Source: Brevundimonas subvibrioides (lineage in GTDB: Bacteria; Pseudomonadota; Alphaproteobacteria; Caulobacterales; Caulobacteraceae). From it: a stretch of 64,000 nucleotides of DNA. The notes beneath the pieces are model-generated. The model was not told the DNA's origin, searched no databases, and saw only the letters and a list, made by a program, of their open reading frames with translations. The position numbers were made by a program, and so were the translations under genes. This document shows positions 44,506 to 51,034 of the stretch, piece after piece (positions within the stretch are counted from its first letter, which is position 1; each line of letters opens with the position of its first letter). The stretch covers positions 46,640 through 110,639 of the forward strand of contig NCEB01000009.1 in NCBI GenBank assembly GCA_002280475.1, in the 5' to 3' direction.

Positions 44506-45538
44506 TCCCGTCTTGTCCGTAGAGGGCCTCGGCTTCGCCTATGGGGCCCGGACCGTCCTGTCCGACATCGACCTGACCGTCGACCCCGGCGAGCTGGTCG
44601 CGATCCTGGGGCCTTCCGGCAGCGGCAAGAGCACCCTGCTGCGCTTGATCGCGGGACTGGAGCGCCCCGCCGGCGGCCGCATCGCGATCGGCGGGACGAC
44701 CGTGGCCGATGCCCGGTCCAGCCTTCCGGCCGAACGTCGCGGTCTGGGGCTGGTCTTCCAGGAAGACGCCCTGTTCCCGCACCTGACGATCCTCGACAAC
44801 GTCGCCTTCGGTCTGAAGGGCCTGCCGCGATCCGAGCGCCGCGCCCGTGCGCTCGACGCGCTGGATCGCCTGGGGCTGGCCGACCGCGCCGACGATTGGC
44901 CCCATCGCCTTTCCGGGGGCGAGCAGCAGCGCGTGGCCGTGGCCCGCGCCCTGGCCCCCCGGCCGGCCCTCGTCCTGATGGATGAGCCCTTCTCGCGACT
45001 GGACTCGGCGCTGCGCCAGCAGATCCGCGAGGACGTCGTCGCTGTGCTGCGTGATACGGGCGTCGGCGTCGTCCTCGTGACCCATGACGCCGAGGAGGCG
45101 ATGTCCAGCGCCGATCGGCTGGTGCTCATGGCCGACGGCCGCATGCTTCAGACAGGTACCCCGGAGGCCTGCTACCACCGACCCGTTTCGGTCGAGGCCG
45201 GGCGTCTGCTGGGGCCGCTGAATGTCGTTCCGGTCGAGGCCGAGAAGGAAGGCGTCGTCACGCCGTTCGGGCGGCTGACGCTCGACGGGTCGACGACAGG
45301 CATAGGGGACTTGGCCTTTCGCCCCGAGACCCTGATGCGATCCAGCGACGGCGTCGAGGCGCGGGTCGTCTCGCGCACCTTCGCGGGGGCGGTGACCCGC
45401 TACCTGCTGTCGGTCGGCTCCGTCCGACTCGAAATGAAGAGCTTCGGTGCTGACCCTGAGCTTGTCGAGGGGCAGACGGTTCGGGTCGCTCTACGAACTG
45501 AGACCGCTCCGACGATCTTGAGCCGCGATCAGCCGTAA
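44495..45538 (+). CDS. Iron(III) ABC transporter ATP-binding protein
   Basis: A 347-residue FbpC-type ATPase. GTG start at 44495 after AGGGAG. Walker A GPSGSGKSTLLRLIAG near residue 36, Q-loop FQEDALFPHLT, signature LSGGEQQRVAVARAL near residue 138, Walker B ALVLMDEPFSRLD and the switch His in LVTHDAEEA. A C-terminal TOBE-like domain (about residues 240-340) follows, as in FbpC and polyamine/sulfate ATPases. Last gene of the operon; converges on a doubtful small ORF. Confidence 0.9.
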   Translation: MTIDPVLSVEGLGFAYGARTVLSDIDLTVDPGELVAILGPSGSGKSTLLRLIAGLERPAGGRIAIGGTTVADARSSLPAERRGLGLVFQEDALFPHLTILDNVAFGLKGLPRSERRARALDALDRLGLADRADDWPHRLSGGEQQRVAVARALAPRPALVLMDEPFSRLDSALRQQIREDVVAVLRDTGVGVVLVTHDAEEAMSSADRLVLMADGRMLQTGTPEACYHRPVSVEAGRLLGPLNVVPVEAEKEGVVTPFGRLTLDGSTTGIGDLAFRPETLMRSSDGVEARVVSRTFAGAVTRYLLSVGSVRLEMKSFGADPELVEGQTVRVALRTETAPTILSRDQP

Positions 45539-45720
45539 ATCCGGCGCAGCAGTTCGATCAGGGTGGAGAGCTCGCCCCTGGCGAACCTTTCGGAGAACCG
45601 GCGCTCGCGCGCCTTCGCCAGATTCTTGATCTGAACCAGGAGGTCTTTCAGGACGGCCCCGCCGAGCCGGCTGGGGCAGCGGCGATGTTCGGTGCCGGTC
45701 CGACGCCACCCGGTCTCCAC
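45529..45720 (-). CDS. Doubtful 63-residue ORF
   Basis: GTG start at 45720, no clear ribosome-binding site. The second half (LLVQIKNLAKARERRFSERFARGELSTLIELLRRIYG region) reads like a real amphipathic helical protein, while the first 20 residues are Arg-rich shadow-like sequence. It ends inside the last 10 bases of the convergent ABC ATPase gene. No family recognised. It may be a remnant of a longer gene or chance. Confidence 0.3.
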   Translation of the reverse strand: METGWRRTGTEHRRCPSRLGGAVLKDLLVQIKNLAKARERRFSERFARGELSTLIELLRRIYG

Positions 45721-45818
45721 CGCCGGGCGCGCGGCCGGGCAAGCGCCGCCTCCCCGCCATTGCCAGGTCGGGCACCTTGGAACACAGTCCTCTTCCAGGC
45801 GAGTGAAGGTGACCCCCC

Positions 45819-48269
45819 ATGACCATGATCCAGAAGCGCCCTTTCGCGTTGCTGGCGGCGGCGCTCTGGCTCGCGTCGCCTGCCGTGGCGACGGCGCAGT
45901 GGACCCACCAGTACCCCAAGGTCGAGGGCTTCGGCCACCAGCTCTATCTCGAGCAGGAGAACCTCCCGATCCTGTCCTCCGGGCCGACCTATCCGGCCGC
46001 GTCTCCTGACGGGGCCACGCTCGCCTTCGCGCATCAGGGTTGGATCTGGTTGCTCGATCTCGACGGCGGCGTCGCGCGGCGTATCACCGATGCGAGCGAG
46101 GTCGACGCGCGGCCGCGCTGGTCGCCGGACGGCACGCGCATCGCCTTGGTTCGTGACAGTGGAACCGACACCGCCATCGTGATCGTGGGGCTGGATGGCG
46201 CGATCCTGTCCGAGATCGACACTCCGGCGATCGACCTGGACCCTGAGTTCACGCGGGACGGCGGGTCCCTGATCTATACCTCCGCGCGCGGGGGCCGGCT
46301 GGATCTCTGGCGTCGGAACCTTGAGACCGGGACCGACGAGGCCGTGACGTCCGGGGCCCGGGCGGCGCGCGCCGCGAGGGCGCTGGGCGACGGCCGGATC
46401 GTCTATCAGGAAGCGATCGGTCCCGCCGTGGGCCTGAGGCTCCGCAACCTCGACGGGACACAGGGCCCGGTTCTGTTCGAGCAGGGCTGGATGGCGCATC
46501 TGAACCCCGACGCCCATCCGACCGAGCGGGCCATCGTCTATGGGGTCGGCGACGGCAATACCGTTCGGCTGGCCGTGATGGACGTCGACCGGCCTGCCTT
46601 TCCGCGATGGCTCACCCCGGCGGGCGAGAAGGCCCTGTTTCCGACCTGGTCCGGGGACGGCGCCCGCATCTATTACGCCTTGGCCGACGGGGACCAGCAG
46701 TTCCAGTTGATGATGATCCCGGCGGCCGGAGGGACGCCGCGAACGGTTCCGATCGAGAGGTGGGACTATGGCGTGGGAACGGGCGAGCTTTCGATCGCCA
46801 CCCGCCTGTCGGGCGAGGACGGCGCGACACGGCCGGGGCCCGCGCGGTTGTCGATCACGCGGGCGGACGGGCACCCGATCGCGAACCCCGCCGGGCCGAC
46901 CTATGTCGATAACCAGAACGGCCCGGCCTACTTCTACACCGATGGTCAGACCACCCTGCGGCTGCCCCAGGGCGATTACCGCGTCGTCGCCACCCACGGG
47001 CCGTTCTCCCTGCCGCAGACGATCCAGGTTCGCGTCGATGCCGACCGGGCTGTCTCCGCCGCGCTGGATATTCCGCGGATCTGGGACGCGGAGGCCGCCG
47101 GCTATGCCTCGGCGGATCACCATGTCCATCTGAACGGCAGCGGGGTCAACGAGCTGGATCTGGACGATCTGCTGCTGCCCATGCAGGGCGAGGACCTGGA
47201 CTTCTCGGCGCCCATGGCCTGGAACCAGTACAACCGGTTCATCGACGCCGACCGCATCGGTCAGAAGGCGGCGGCCCCGGACGGCACGGCGGCCTGGCTG
47301 ACGCAGGAAGTGCGCTCCGACTATCACGGTCATGTCGGAATGATCGGGGCGACCGAGGCCTTCCAGCCCTGGTTCTTCGGCCCGACCAACCCCGTCTATG
47401 GCAATCGCGACCTGCACAACGGTCTGGTGAACCCGTTCGCGAGGGCCCAGGGTGCCCTGGCGACCTACGTCCACCCCGTCGGCGGGGACAGCGACCCCTT
47501 CCTGGACCTGGCGGCCAACGGACTGCCTCTGGAACTGGTGGTCGATGGCGTGCTGTCCGACGGCATGGGTCTGGAACTGGTCTGCCAGTGGACCAGCCCG
47601 TTCGGCACGGCCCAGGCCTGGTACCGGTTCCTGAACATCGGCCGCGCCATGCCCGCCACCTCCGGCACCGACATGATGGCCAACTTCTATCGCGTGCCGG
47701 CCGTCGGAACGGCGCGGGCCTATGTCCCCGTCGCGAACGGTGAGGACAGCTATGCCGCCGCGATCGACCAGGTGCGCTCAGGCGAGGGCTTCGTCACCAC
47801 CGGACCCGCGCTGCTGTTCGAGGTCGATGGCCGGGCGCCGGGTGCGACCGTGGCCGAGGGTCGCCAGGACTGGTCGATCGATCTGATCAGCGTGCGACCG
47901 GTCGAACGCGTCGAGATCATCGTCAACGGCCAGGTCGTCCAGACCCTGGACGGCTTCGGCGGCGACAGTCGCAAGCGCTATTCCGGCACGGTCGACCTGC
48001 CGTCCGGTGGATGGATCGCGGCCCGCGCCGTCGGAGGCCAGACGGGGTGGCCGGTCATGTCCTATGTCCACTTCGCCCATACCCAGCCGGTGTGGATCGA
48101 CCACGTCGGCAGCACCGAGCCGGTGGCCGCGCGGGCTGCGGCGGCGGACCTGCTGAAGGCGCTGGACCACTCCGAGGGTCGCTTCGCCGAGAGTTACGGC
48201 GACGCGATCCCACCGGGCCTGCGTGCGCGCCTGACCGAAGCCCGGCGGCGGCTCACGCCCCCCGCCTGA
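45819..48269 (+). CDS. Exported TolB-propeller plus CehA/McbA-type metallohydrolase
   Basis: An 816-residue secreted protein. A signal peptide (FALLAAALWLASPAVATA) is followed by TolB/WD40-like repeats in residues 50-330 (SPDGATLAFAHQGWIWLLDLD, WSPDGTRIALVRD), a beta-sandwich segment, and a C-terminal PHP-type metal-dependent hydrolase starting YASADHHVHLNGSGVNELD near residue 428. The H-x-H pair and later His residues fit the CehA/McbA family, whose members cleave carbamates or phosphoesters in some cases. Substrate unknown; the propeller may present or recruit it. Confidence 0.8.
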   Translation: MTMIQKRPFALLAAALWLASPAVATAQWTHQYPKVEGFGHQLYLEQENLPILSSGPTYPAASPDGATLAFAHQGWIWLLDLDGGVARRITDASEVDARPRWSPDGTRIALVRDSGTDTAIVIVGLDGAILSEIDTPAIDLDPEFTRDGGSLIYTSARGGRLDLWRRNLETGTDEAVTSGARAARAARALGDGRIVYQEAIGPAVGLRLRNLDGTQGPVLFEQGWMAHLNPDAHPTERAIVYGVGDGNTVRLAVMDVDRPAFPRWLTPAGEKALFPTWSGDGARIYYALADGDQQFQLMMIPAAGGTPRTVPIERWDYGVGTGELSIATRLSGEDGATRPGPARLSITRADGHPIANPAGPTYVDNQNGPAYFYTDGQTTLRLPQGDYRVVATHGPFSLPQTIQVRVDADRAVSAALDIPRIWDAEAAGYASADHHVHLNGSGVNELDLDDLLLPMQGEDLDFSAPMAWNQYNRFIDADRIGQKAAAPDGTAAWLTQEVRSDYHGHVGMIGATEAFQPWFFGPTNPVYGNRDLHNGLVNPFARAQGALATYVHPVGGDSDPFLDLAANGLPLELVVDGVLSDGMGLELVCQWTSPFGTAQAWYRFLNIGRAMPATSGTDMMANFYRVPAVGTARAYVPVANGEDSYAAAIDQVRSGEGFVTTGPALLFEVDGRAPGATVAEGRQDWSIDLISVRPVERVEIIVNGQVVQTLDGFGGDSRKRYSGTVDLPSGGWIAARAVGGQTGWPVMSYVHFAHTQPVWIDHVGSTEPVAARAAAADLLKALDHSEGRFAESYGDAIPPGLRARLTEARRRLTPPA

Positions 48270-48325
48270 GCACAATCCGTGATCACTTCCCGCTCGGCGG
48301 GGCATAGCGGGTCAATCCCTGAGGT

Positions 48326-48339
48326 GCTGGCGGAGACGG
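48326..48339. repeat. Left attachment-site copy (attL)
   Basis: GCTGGCGGAGACGG, identical to the last 12 bases of the tRNA-Ser gene (minus-strand CCGTCTCCGCCA) plus two flanking bases. Nothing tRNA-like follows it, so it is a duplicated integration site rather than a tRNA. Confidence 0.75.
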
Positions 48340-48382
48340 TGCTCAATACACCCCGCCACCATTGAGTTCTGGCCGGTTTGGT

Positions 48383-48398
48383 GTGCCAAGCGAGGCAC
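48383..48398. repeat. Left GTGCC palindrome of the island
   Basis: GTGCC-AAGCGA-GGCAC, 44 bases inside the left repeat. A matching palindrome lies near the right end (49745-49759), and both share GTGTGCCAAG. Such paired sites next to att repeats resemble recombinase or excisionase arm sites. Confidence 0.45.
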
Positions 48399-48436
48399 CA
48401 CTGGCATTCAGCTAGGTGGAGATCGCGTTATCACGG

Positions 48437-48456
48437 TTTCCGCCATTCGACGGAAA
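48437..48456. repeat. Stem-loop upstream of the island genes
   Basis: TTTCCG and CGGAAA arms around 8 bases, about 80 bases before the first island gene. It may be an operator or the end of a leader hairpin. Confidence 0.35.
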
Positions 48457-48537
48457 TCACCCTTAAGTGCCGACCTTGACCGCTGTTCTGTGACGGCTCA
48501 ACCTGTGCGGTAAATCAAACCAACCTGAGATACCGAT

Positions 48538-49206
48538 TTGGCATCGCACCCTTACATCTCTGGCCCCGGCAACATCGCCCAAGCCATCACGCTCCTCAAA
48601 CGTAACTTTCCGGCTACGGTGACCTCTGAGACGATAAAGAGGTTCAACTTAGCTTCGAACAACGAAAGCTACGTTATCAACGCGCTCCAGTTTATTGGTG
48701 TGATCGACGCCGAAGGAAAGCGCACCGAAGCTGGCCAACACGTTTTCACCCTTCACGACGAGAAGGCATTCCAGCCTGCTTTCGCGGATCTTGTTCGCGC
48801 CGCGTATCACGACCTGTTCGATCTTCGTGGAGAGGACGCGTGGTCGCTGAACCGCAACGAACTGATCGGCTATTTCAGGTCAGCTGATAAGACTAGCGAG
48901 ATCATCGGTGCCCGGCAGGCGGGCGTTTTCAAGGTCCTGGCTGCTGTAGCTGGTTTCGGCGATGTCGTAGAACAAGTGGCCCCGAGGAAGCCTACGAACG
49001 AGCGGGCGAGCACCCGCAAGGTTGTGGCGAGCAAGCGAGAGCCAAAGTCCCCCTCGCAACAATCCGTTGAGGCCGCCGCCCCCTCAAAAGGAGGCAAGGA
49101 AATCTCCCTGGGCGTGAGGATCGAAATCAACCTACCCGCCGGTGCAAGCCGAGAAAACTACGATGACATTTTTCAAAGCATTCGAGCAAACCTGCTGAAT
49201 GGTTGA
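48538..49206 (+). CDS. DUF5343 protein, first gene of the island pair
   Basis: A 222-residue cytoplasmic protein. TTG start at 48538; no earlier ATG fits and the family's opening YISGPGNIAQAITLLKRNFP lies right after it. Residues 1-150 are the DUF5343 domain, predicted winged-helix-like: SNNESYVINALQFIGVIDAEG is the most telling stretch, then a helical part ending IIGARQAGVFKVLAAVAGFG. Residues 150-185 are a basic Ser/Lys linker. Residues 187-222 form a small separate C-terminal module (ISLGVRIEINLPAGAS). It overlaps the next gene by 8 bases. The role is unknown; it could sense a trigger or restrain the HEPN-like partner. Confidence 0.8.
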   Translation: MASHPYISGPGNIAQAITLLKRNFPATVTSETIKRFNLASNNESYVINALQFIGVIDAEGKRTEAGQHVFTLHDEKAFQPAFADLVRAAYHDLFDLRGEDAWSLNRNELIGYFRSADKTSEIIGARQAGVFKVLAAVAGFGDVVEQVAPRKPTNERASTRKVVASKREPKSPSQQSVEAAAPSKGGKEISLGVRIEINLPAGASRENYDDIFQSIRANLLNG

Positions 49207-49678
49207 TCCACTAGCCCACTTCCAGGCGCTGGCCGAGCGAACCGGCGCGTTTGTCACCTCGGAGGAGGCTACTCAGGAACCGCTAGTTCACCCTTTTGAG
49301 CAGCGTAATTTCCATCCTCAAATCGTCTCGGTATCGCGTAAGCTATTCGATGACGGTCACTACTCCCAGGCGACTTTCGAAGCCCTGAAGCGTCTTGATC
49401 GGGAGGTGAGCAAACTCTCCGGCGTTCAAGAGTCGGGCTTTAAGCTCATGATGCAGGCCTTCAATGAAGCCAAACCGCTCTTAAAGCTCAACAAGTTGCA
49501 GAATGCGTCCGACCAAGATGAGCAGCTTGGAATGAAACACATATTTGCCGGAGCGATGTCCGCCATTCGAAATCCGCGTGCGCACGAGGTCCTCACAGAT
49601 CAGATCGACCTCTGCTTGGACCACCTCTCGGTGGCCTCATGCCTATTTAGGGTCTTGGACGCGCGTCCCCCCGCGTAA
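49199..49678 (+). CDS. TIGR02391/Ymh protein with HEPN-type R-x4-H motif
   Basis: A 159-residue helical protein of the TIGR02391 family. Family landmarks: FHPQIVSVSRKLFDDGHYSQ near residue 38, TFEALKRLDREVSKLSG, and FKLMMQAFNEAKPLLKL. At about residue 120 is SAIRNPRAHEVL, where R-N-P-R-A-H matches the R-polar-x3-H motif used by HEPN ribonucleases. Small HEPN proteins are common toxins and abortive-infection effectors. The ATG at 49199 lies inside the DUF5343 gene, so the two are translated together. RNase activity is inferred, not shown. Confidence 0.8.
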   Translation: MVDPLAHFQALAERTGAFVTSEEATQEPLVHPFEQRNFHPQIVSVSRKLFDDGHYSQATFEALKRLDREVSKLSGVQESGFKLMMQAFNEAKPLLKLNKLQNASDQDEQLGMKHIFAGAMSAIRNPRAHEVLTDQIDLCLDHLSVASCLFRVLDARPPA

Positions 49679-49744
49679 CCATCAGACGAGTGCCATCTGG
49701 TCATCCTTGCAGCGGGTGCCATCCCAAAATCCGATGGCGGGAGT

Positions 49745-49759
49745 GTGCCAAGTTGGCAC
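49745..49759. repeat. Right GTGCCAA palindrome and GTGCCA repeats of the island
   Basis: GTGCCAA-G-TTGGCAC is a perfect palindrome 42 bases inside the right repeat. GTGCCATC also occurs at 49690 and 49716, so three GTGCCA units lie 26-29 bases apart, spacing typical of integrase arm sites. Confidence 0.45.
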
Positions 49760-49801
49760 CCCTCGCCAAGGTTCACTAAGTCTTTGATTTCATTGAGGGT
49801 A

Positions 49802-49815
49802 GCTGGCGGAGACGG
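49802..49815. repeat. Right attachment-site copy (attR) in tRNA-Ser
   Basis: GCTGGCGGAGACGG, identical to 48326-48339; 12 of its bases are the 3' end of the tRNA-Ser gene including the encoded CCA. The tRNA stays intact, as expected when an element inserts at a tRNA 3' end. Confidence 0.75.
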
Positions 49816-49895
49816 AGGGATTCGAACCCTCGGTACCGGTTACCCGGTACGACGATTTAGCAAACCGTTGCCTTCAGCCACTCGGCCACGTCTCC
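49804..49895 (-). tRNA. tRNA-Ser (anticodon GCU)
   Basis: A 92-base class II tRNA on the minus strand. The acceptor arms GGAGACG and CGTCTCC pair fully, with GCCA at the 3' end so CCA is encoded. The D arm GGCCGAGTGGCTGAAGGC, the anticodon loop TTGCTAA with anticodon GCT (reads AGC/AGU), a long variable arm and the T arm GGGTTCGAATCCC are all present. It serves as the insertion site of the two-gene island. Confidence 0.96.
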
Positions 49896-49980
49896 AGCAG
49901 ACGGGTCGATAGCCGAGCCGGCGCGGCGGCGCAATCCGCGAAGCGGTGACCTGGACATCGCGCCCCGCTATCGTCGTCCG

Positions 49981-50973
49981 ATGCTCGCCACGCCCGCGCC
50001 CCTCACGTCCCTCGACCGTATCGACCGCGCCCGCTTCGAGGCCGAGATCGTGCCGGCCGGACAGCCGGTCGTGCTCCGGGGGCTCGTGGCGGACTGGCCC
50101 AGCGTGCGAGCCGACAACATCCTGGGTCACCTGCGCGACCAGCCGGCCCCCCATCCGGTCGGGGTCTTCGTCGGCGACGCGGCCATGGGCGGGCGGTTCT
50201 TCTACGCTGATGATCTGCGCGGCCTCAATTTCCAACGGATACAGCTCCCGTTGTCCGAGCTGCTCGACCGCCTGGCGGCGGGCGGGCCGGACTACCTGTA
50301 CGCCGGGGCCATTCCCGCGCCGTCGCATCTGCCGGGGTTCGCCGAGGCCCACCCCATGCCGCTGCTGGCCCCCGATCGCGAGCGCCTGACCTCCCTCTGG
50401 CTCGGCAACCGCACGATCACCGCCGCGCATTGGGACCTGGCCCAGAACCTGGCATGCGTCGTCGCCGGACGCCGCCGCTTCACCCTGTTTCCGCCCGACC
50501 AGATCGGCAATCTCTACGTCGGGCCTGTGGACAACACCCTGGCGGGCCAGCCGATCAGTCTGGTCGATTTCGACTCTCCCGACCTGGACGTCCATCCCCG
50601 GTTCGCCGAAGCCATGCGCCACGCCCGCGTCGCGGAGCTCGACCCCGGCGACGGGATCTACATCCCCAGCCTGTGGTGGCATCACGTCCGGTCGCTCGAC
50701 GACGTCGGGGCACTGGTGAATTTCTGGTGGCGCGACGGGCCGGAGTGGATGGTGACGCCGATGTTCACCCTGTGGCACGCCATGCTCACCCTGCGCGACC
50801 TGCCGCCGAACGAGCGCCAGGCCTGGGGCGCCTTCTTCGACCACTATGTGTTCCAGACGGAGGGCGACCCCCTGGCCCATATTCCGGTCGAGGCGCGCGG
50901 CCTGATGGCCCCGATGACGCCGGAGATCATGGCCCGGCTGAAGCGCCTGTTGATGGGCCCGCTTTCTCGTTGA
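49981..50973 (+). CDS. JmjC-like cupin protein (Cupin_8 family)
   Basis: A 330-residue predicted Fe(II)/2-oxoglutarate dioxygenase. QPVVLRGLVADWPSVRAD near residue 28 is the usual opening. The metal triad is the H-x-D of ITAAHWDLAQNLACVVAGRR near residue 142 plus the distal His of IYIPSLWWHHVRSLDD near residue 230; the Lys/Arg for 2-oxoglutarate is probably in RRRFTLFPP. Such proteins hydroxylate protein or small-molecule substrates. It lies beside tRNA-Ser, just outside the island, and its base composition matches the host. Confidence 0.82.
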   Translation: MLATPAPLTSLDRIDRARFEAEIVPAGQPVVLRGLVADWPSVRADNILGHLRDQPAPHPVGVFVGDAAMGGRFFYADDLRGLNFQRIQLPLSELLDRLAAGGPDYLYAGAIPAPSHLPGFAEAHPMPLLAPDRERLTSLWLGNRTITAAHWDLAQNLACVVAGRRRFTLFPPDQIGNLYVGPVDNTLAGQPISLVDFDSPDLDVHPRFAEAMRHARVAELDPGDGIYIPSLWWHHVRSLDDVGALVNFWWRDGPEWMVTPMFTLWHAMLTLRDLPPNERQAWGAFFDHYVFQTEGDPLAHIPVEARGLMAPMTPEIMARLKRLLMGPLSR

Positions 50974-51034
50974 GGTAGAGCTGGCCGCCCCGACATACCC
51001 ATGTTACTCAAGTCTCGCATCTTGGGAGATCGAC

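Larger units (their letters stand above)
48326..49815. mobile_element. Small tRNA-Ser-borne genomic island with two genes
   Basis: A 1.49-kb insertion bounded by a 14-bp direct repeat, GCTGGCGGAGACGG. The right copy is the 3' end of tRNA-Ser and the left copy stands alone, the pattern left by tyrosine-recombinase insertion at a tRNA. The interior is AT-richer than its surroundings (for example 29 G+C in the 60 bases from 48601). It carries two overlapping plus-strand genes and no integrase. It is best seen as a non-autonomous island or the remnant of a larger element. Confidence 0.75.

Noticed and set aside
48326..48339. A possible second tRNA-Ser
   Set aside because: Only the 3'-terminal 12 bases of the tRNA are repeated; no T arm, anticodon or 5' acceptor follows, so it is an attachment-site remnant.
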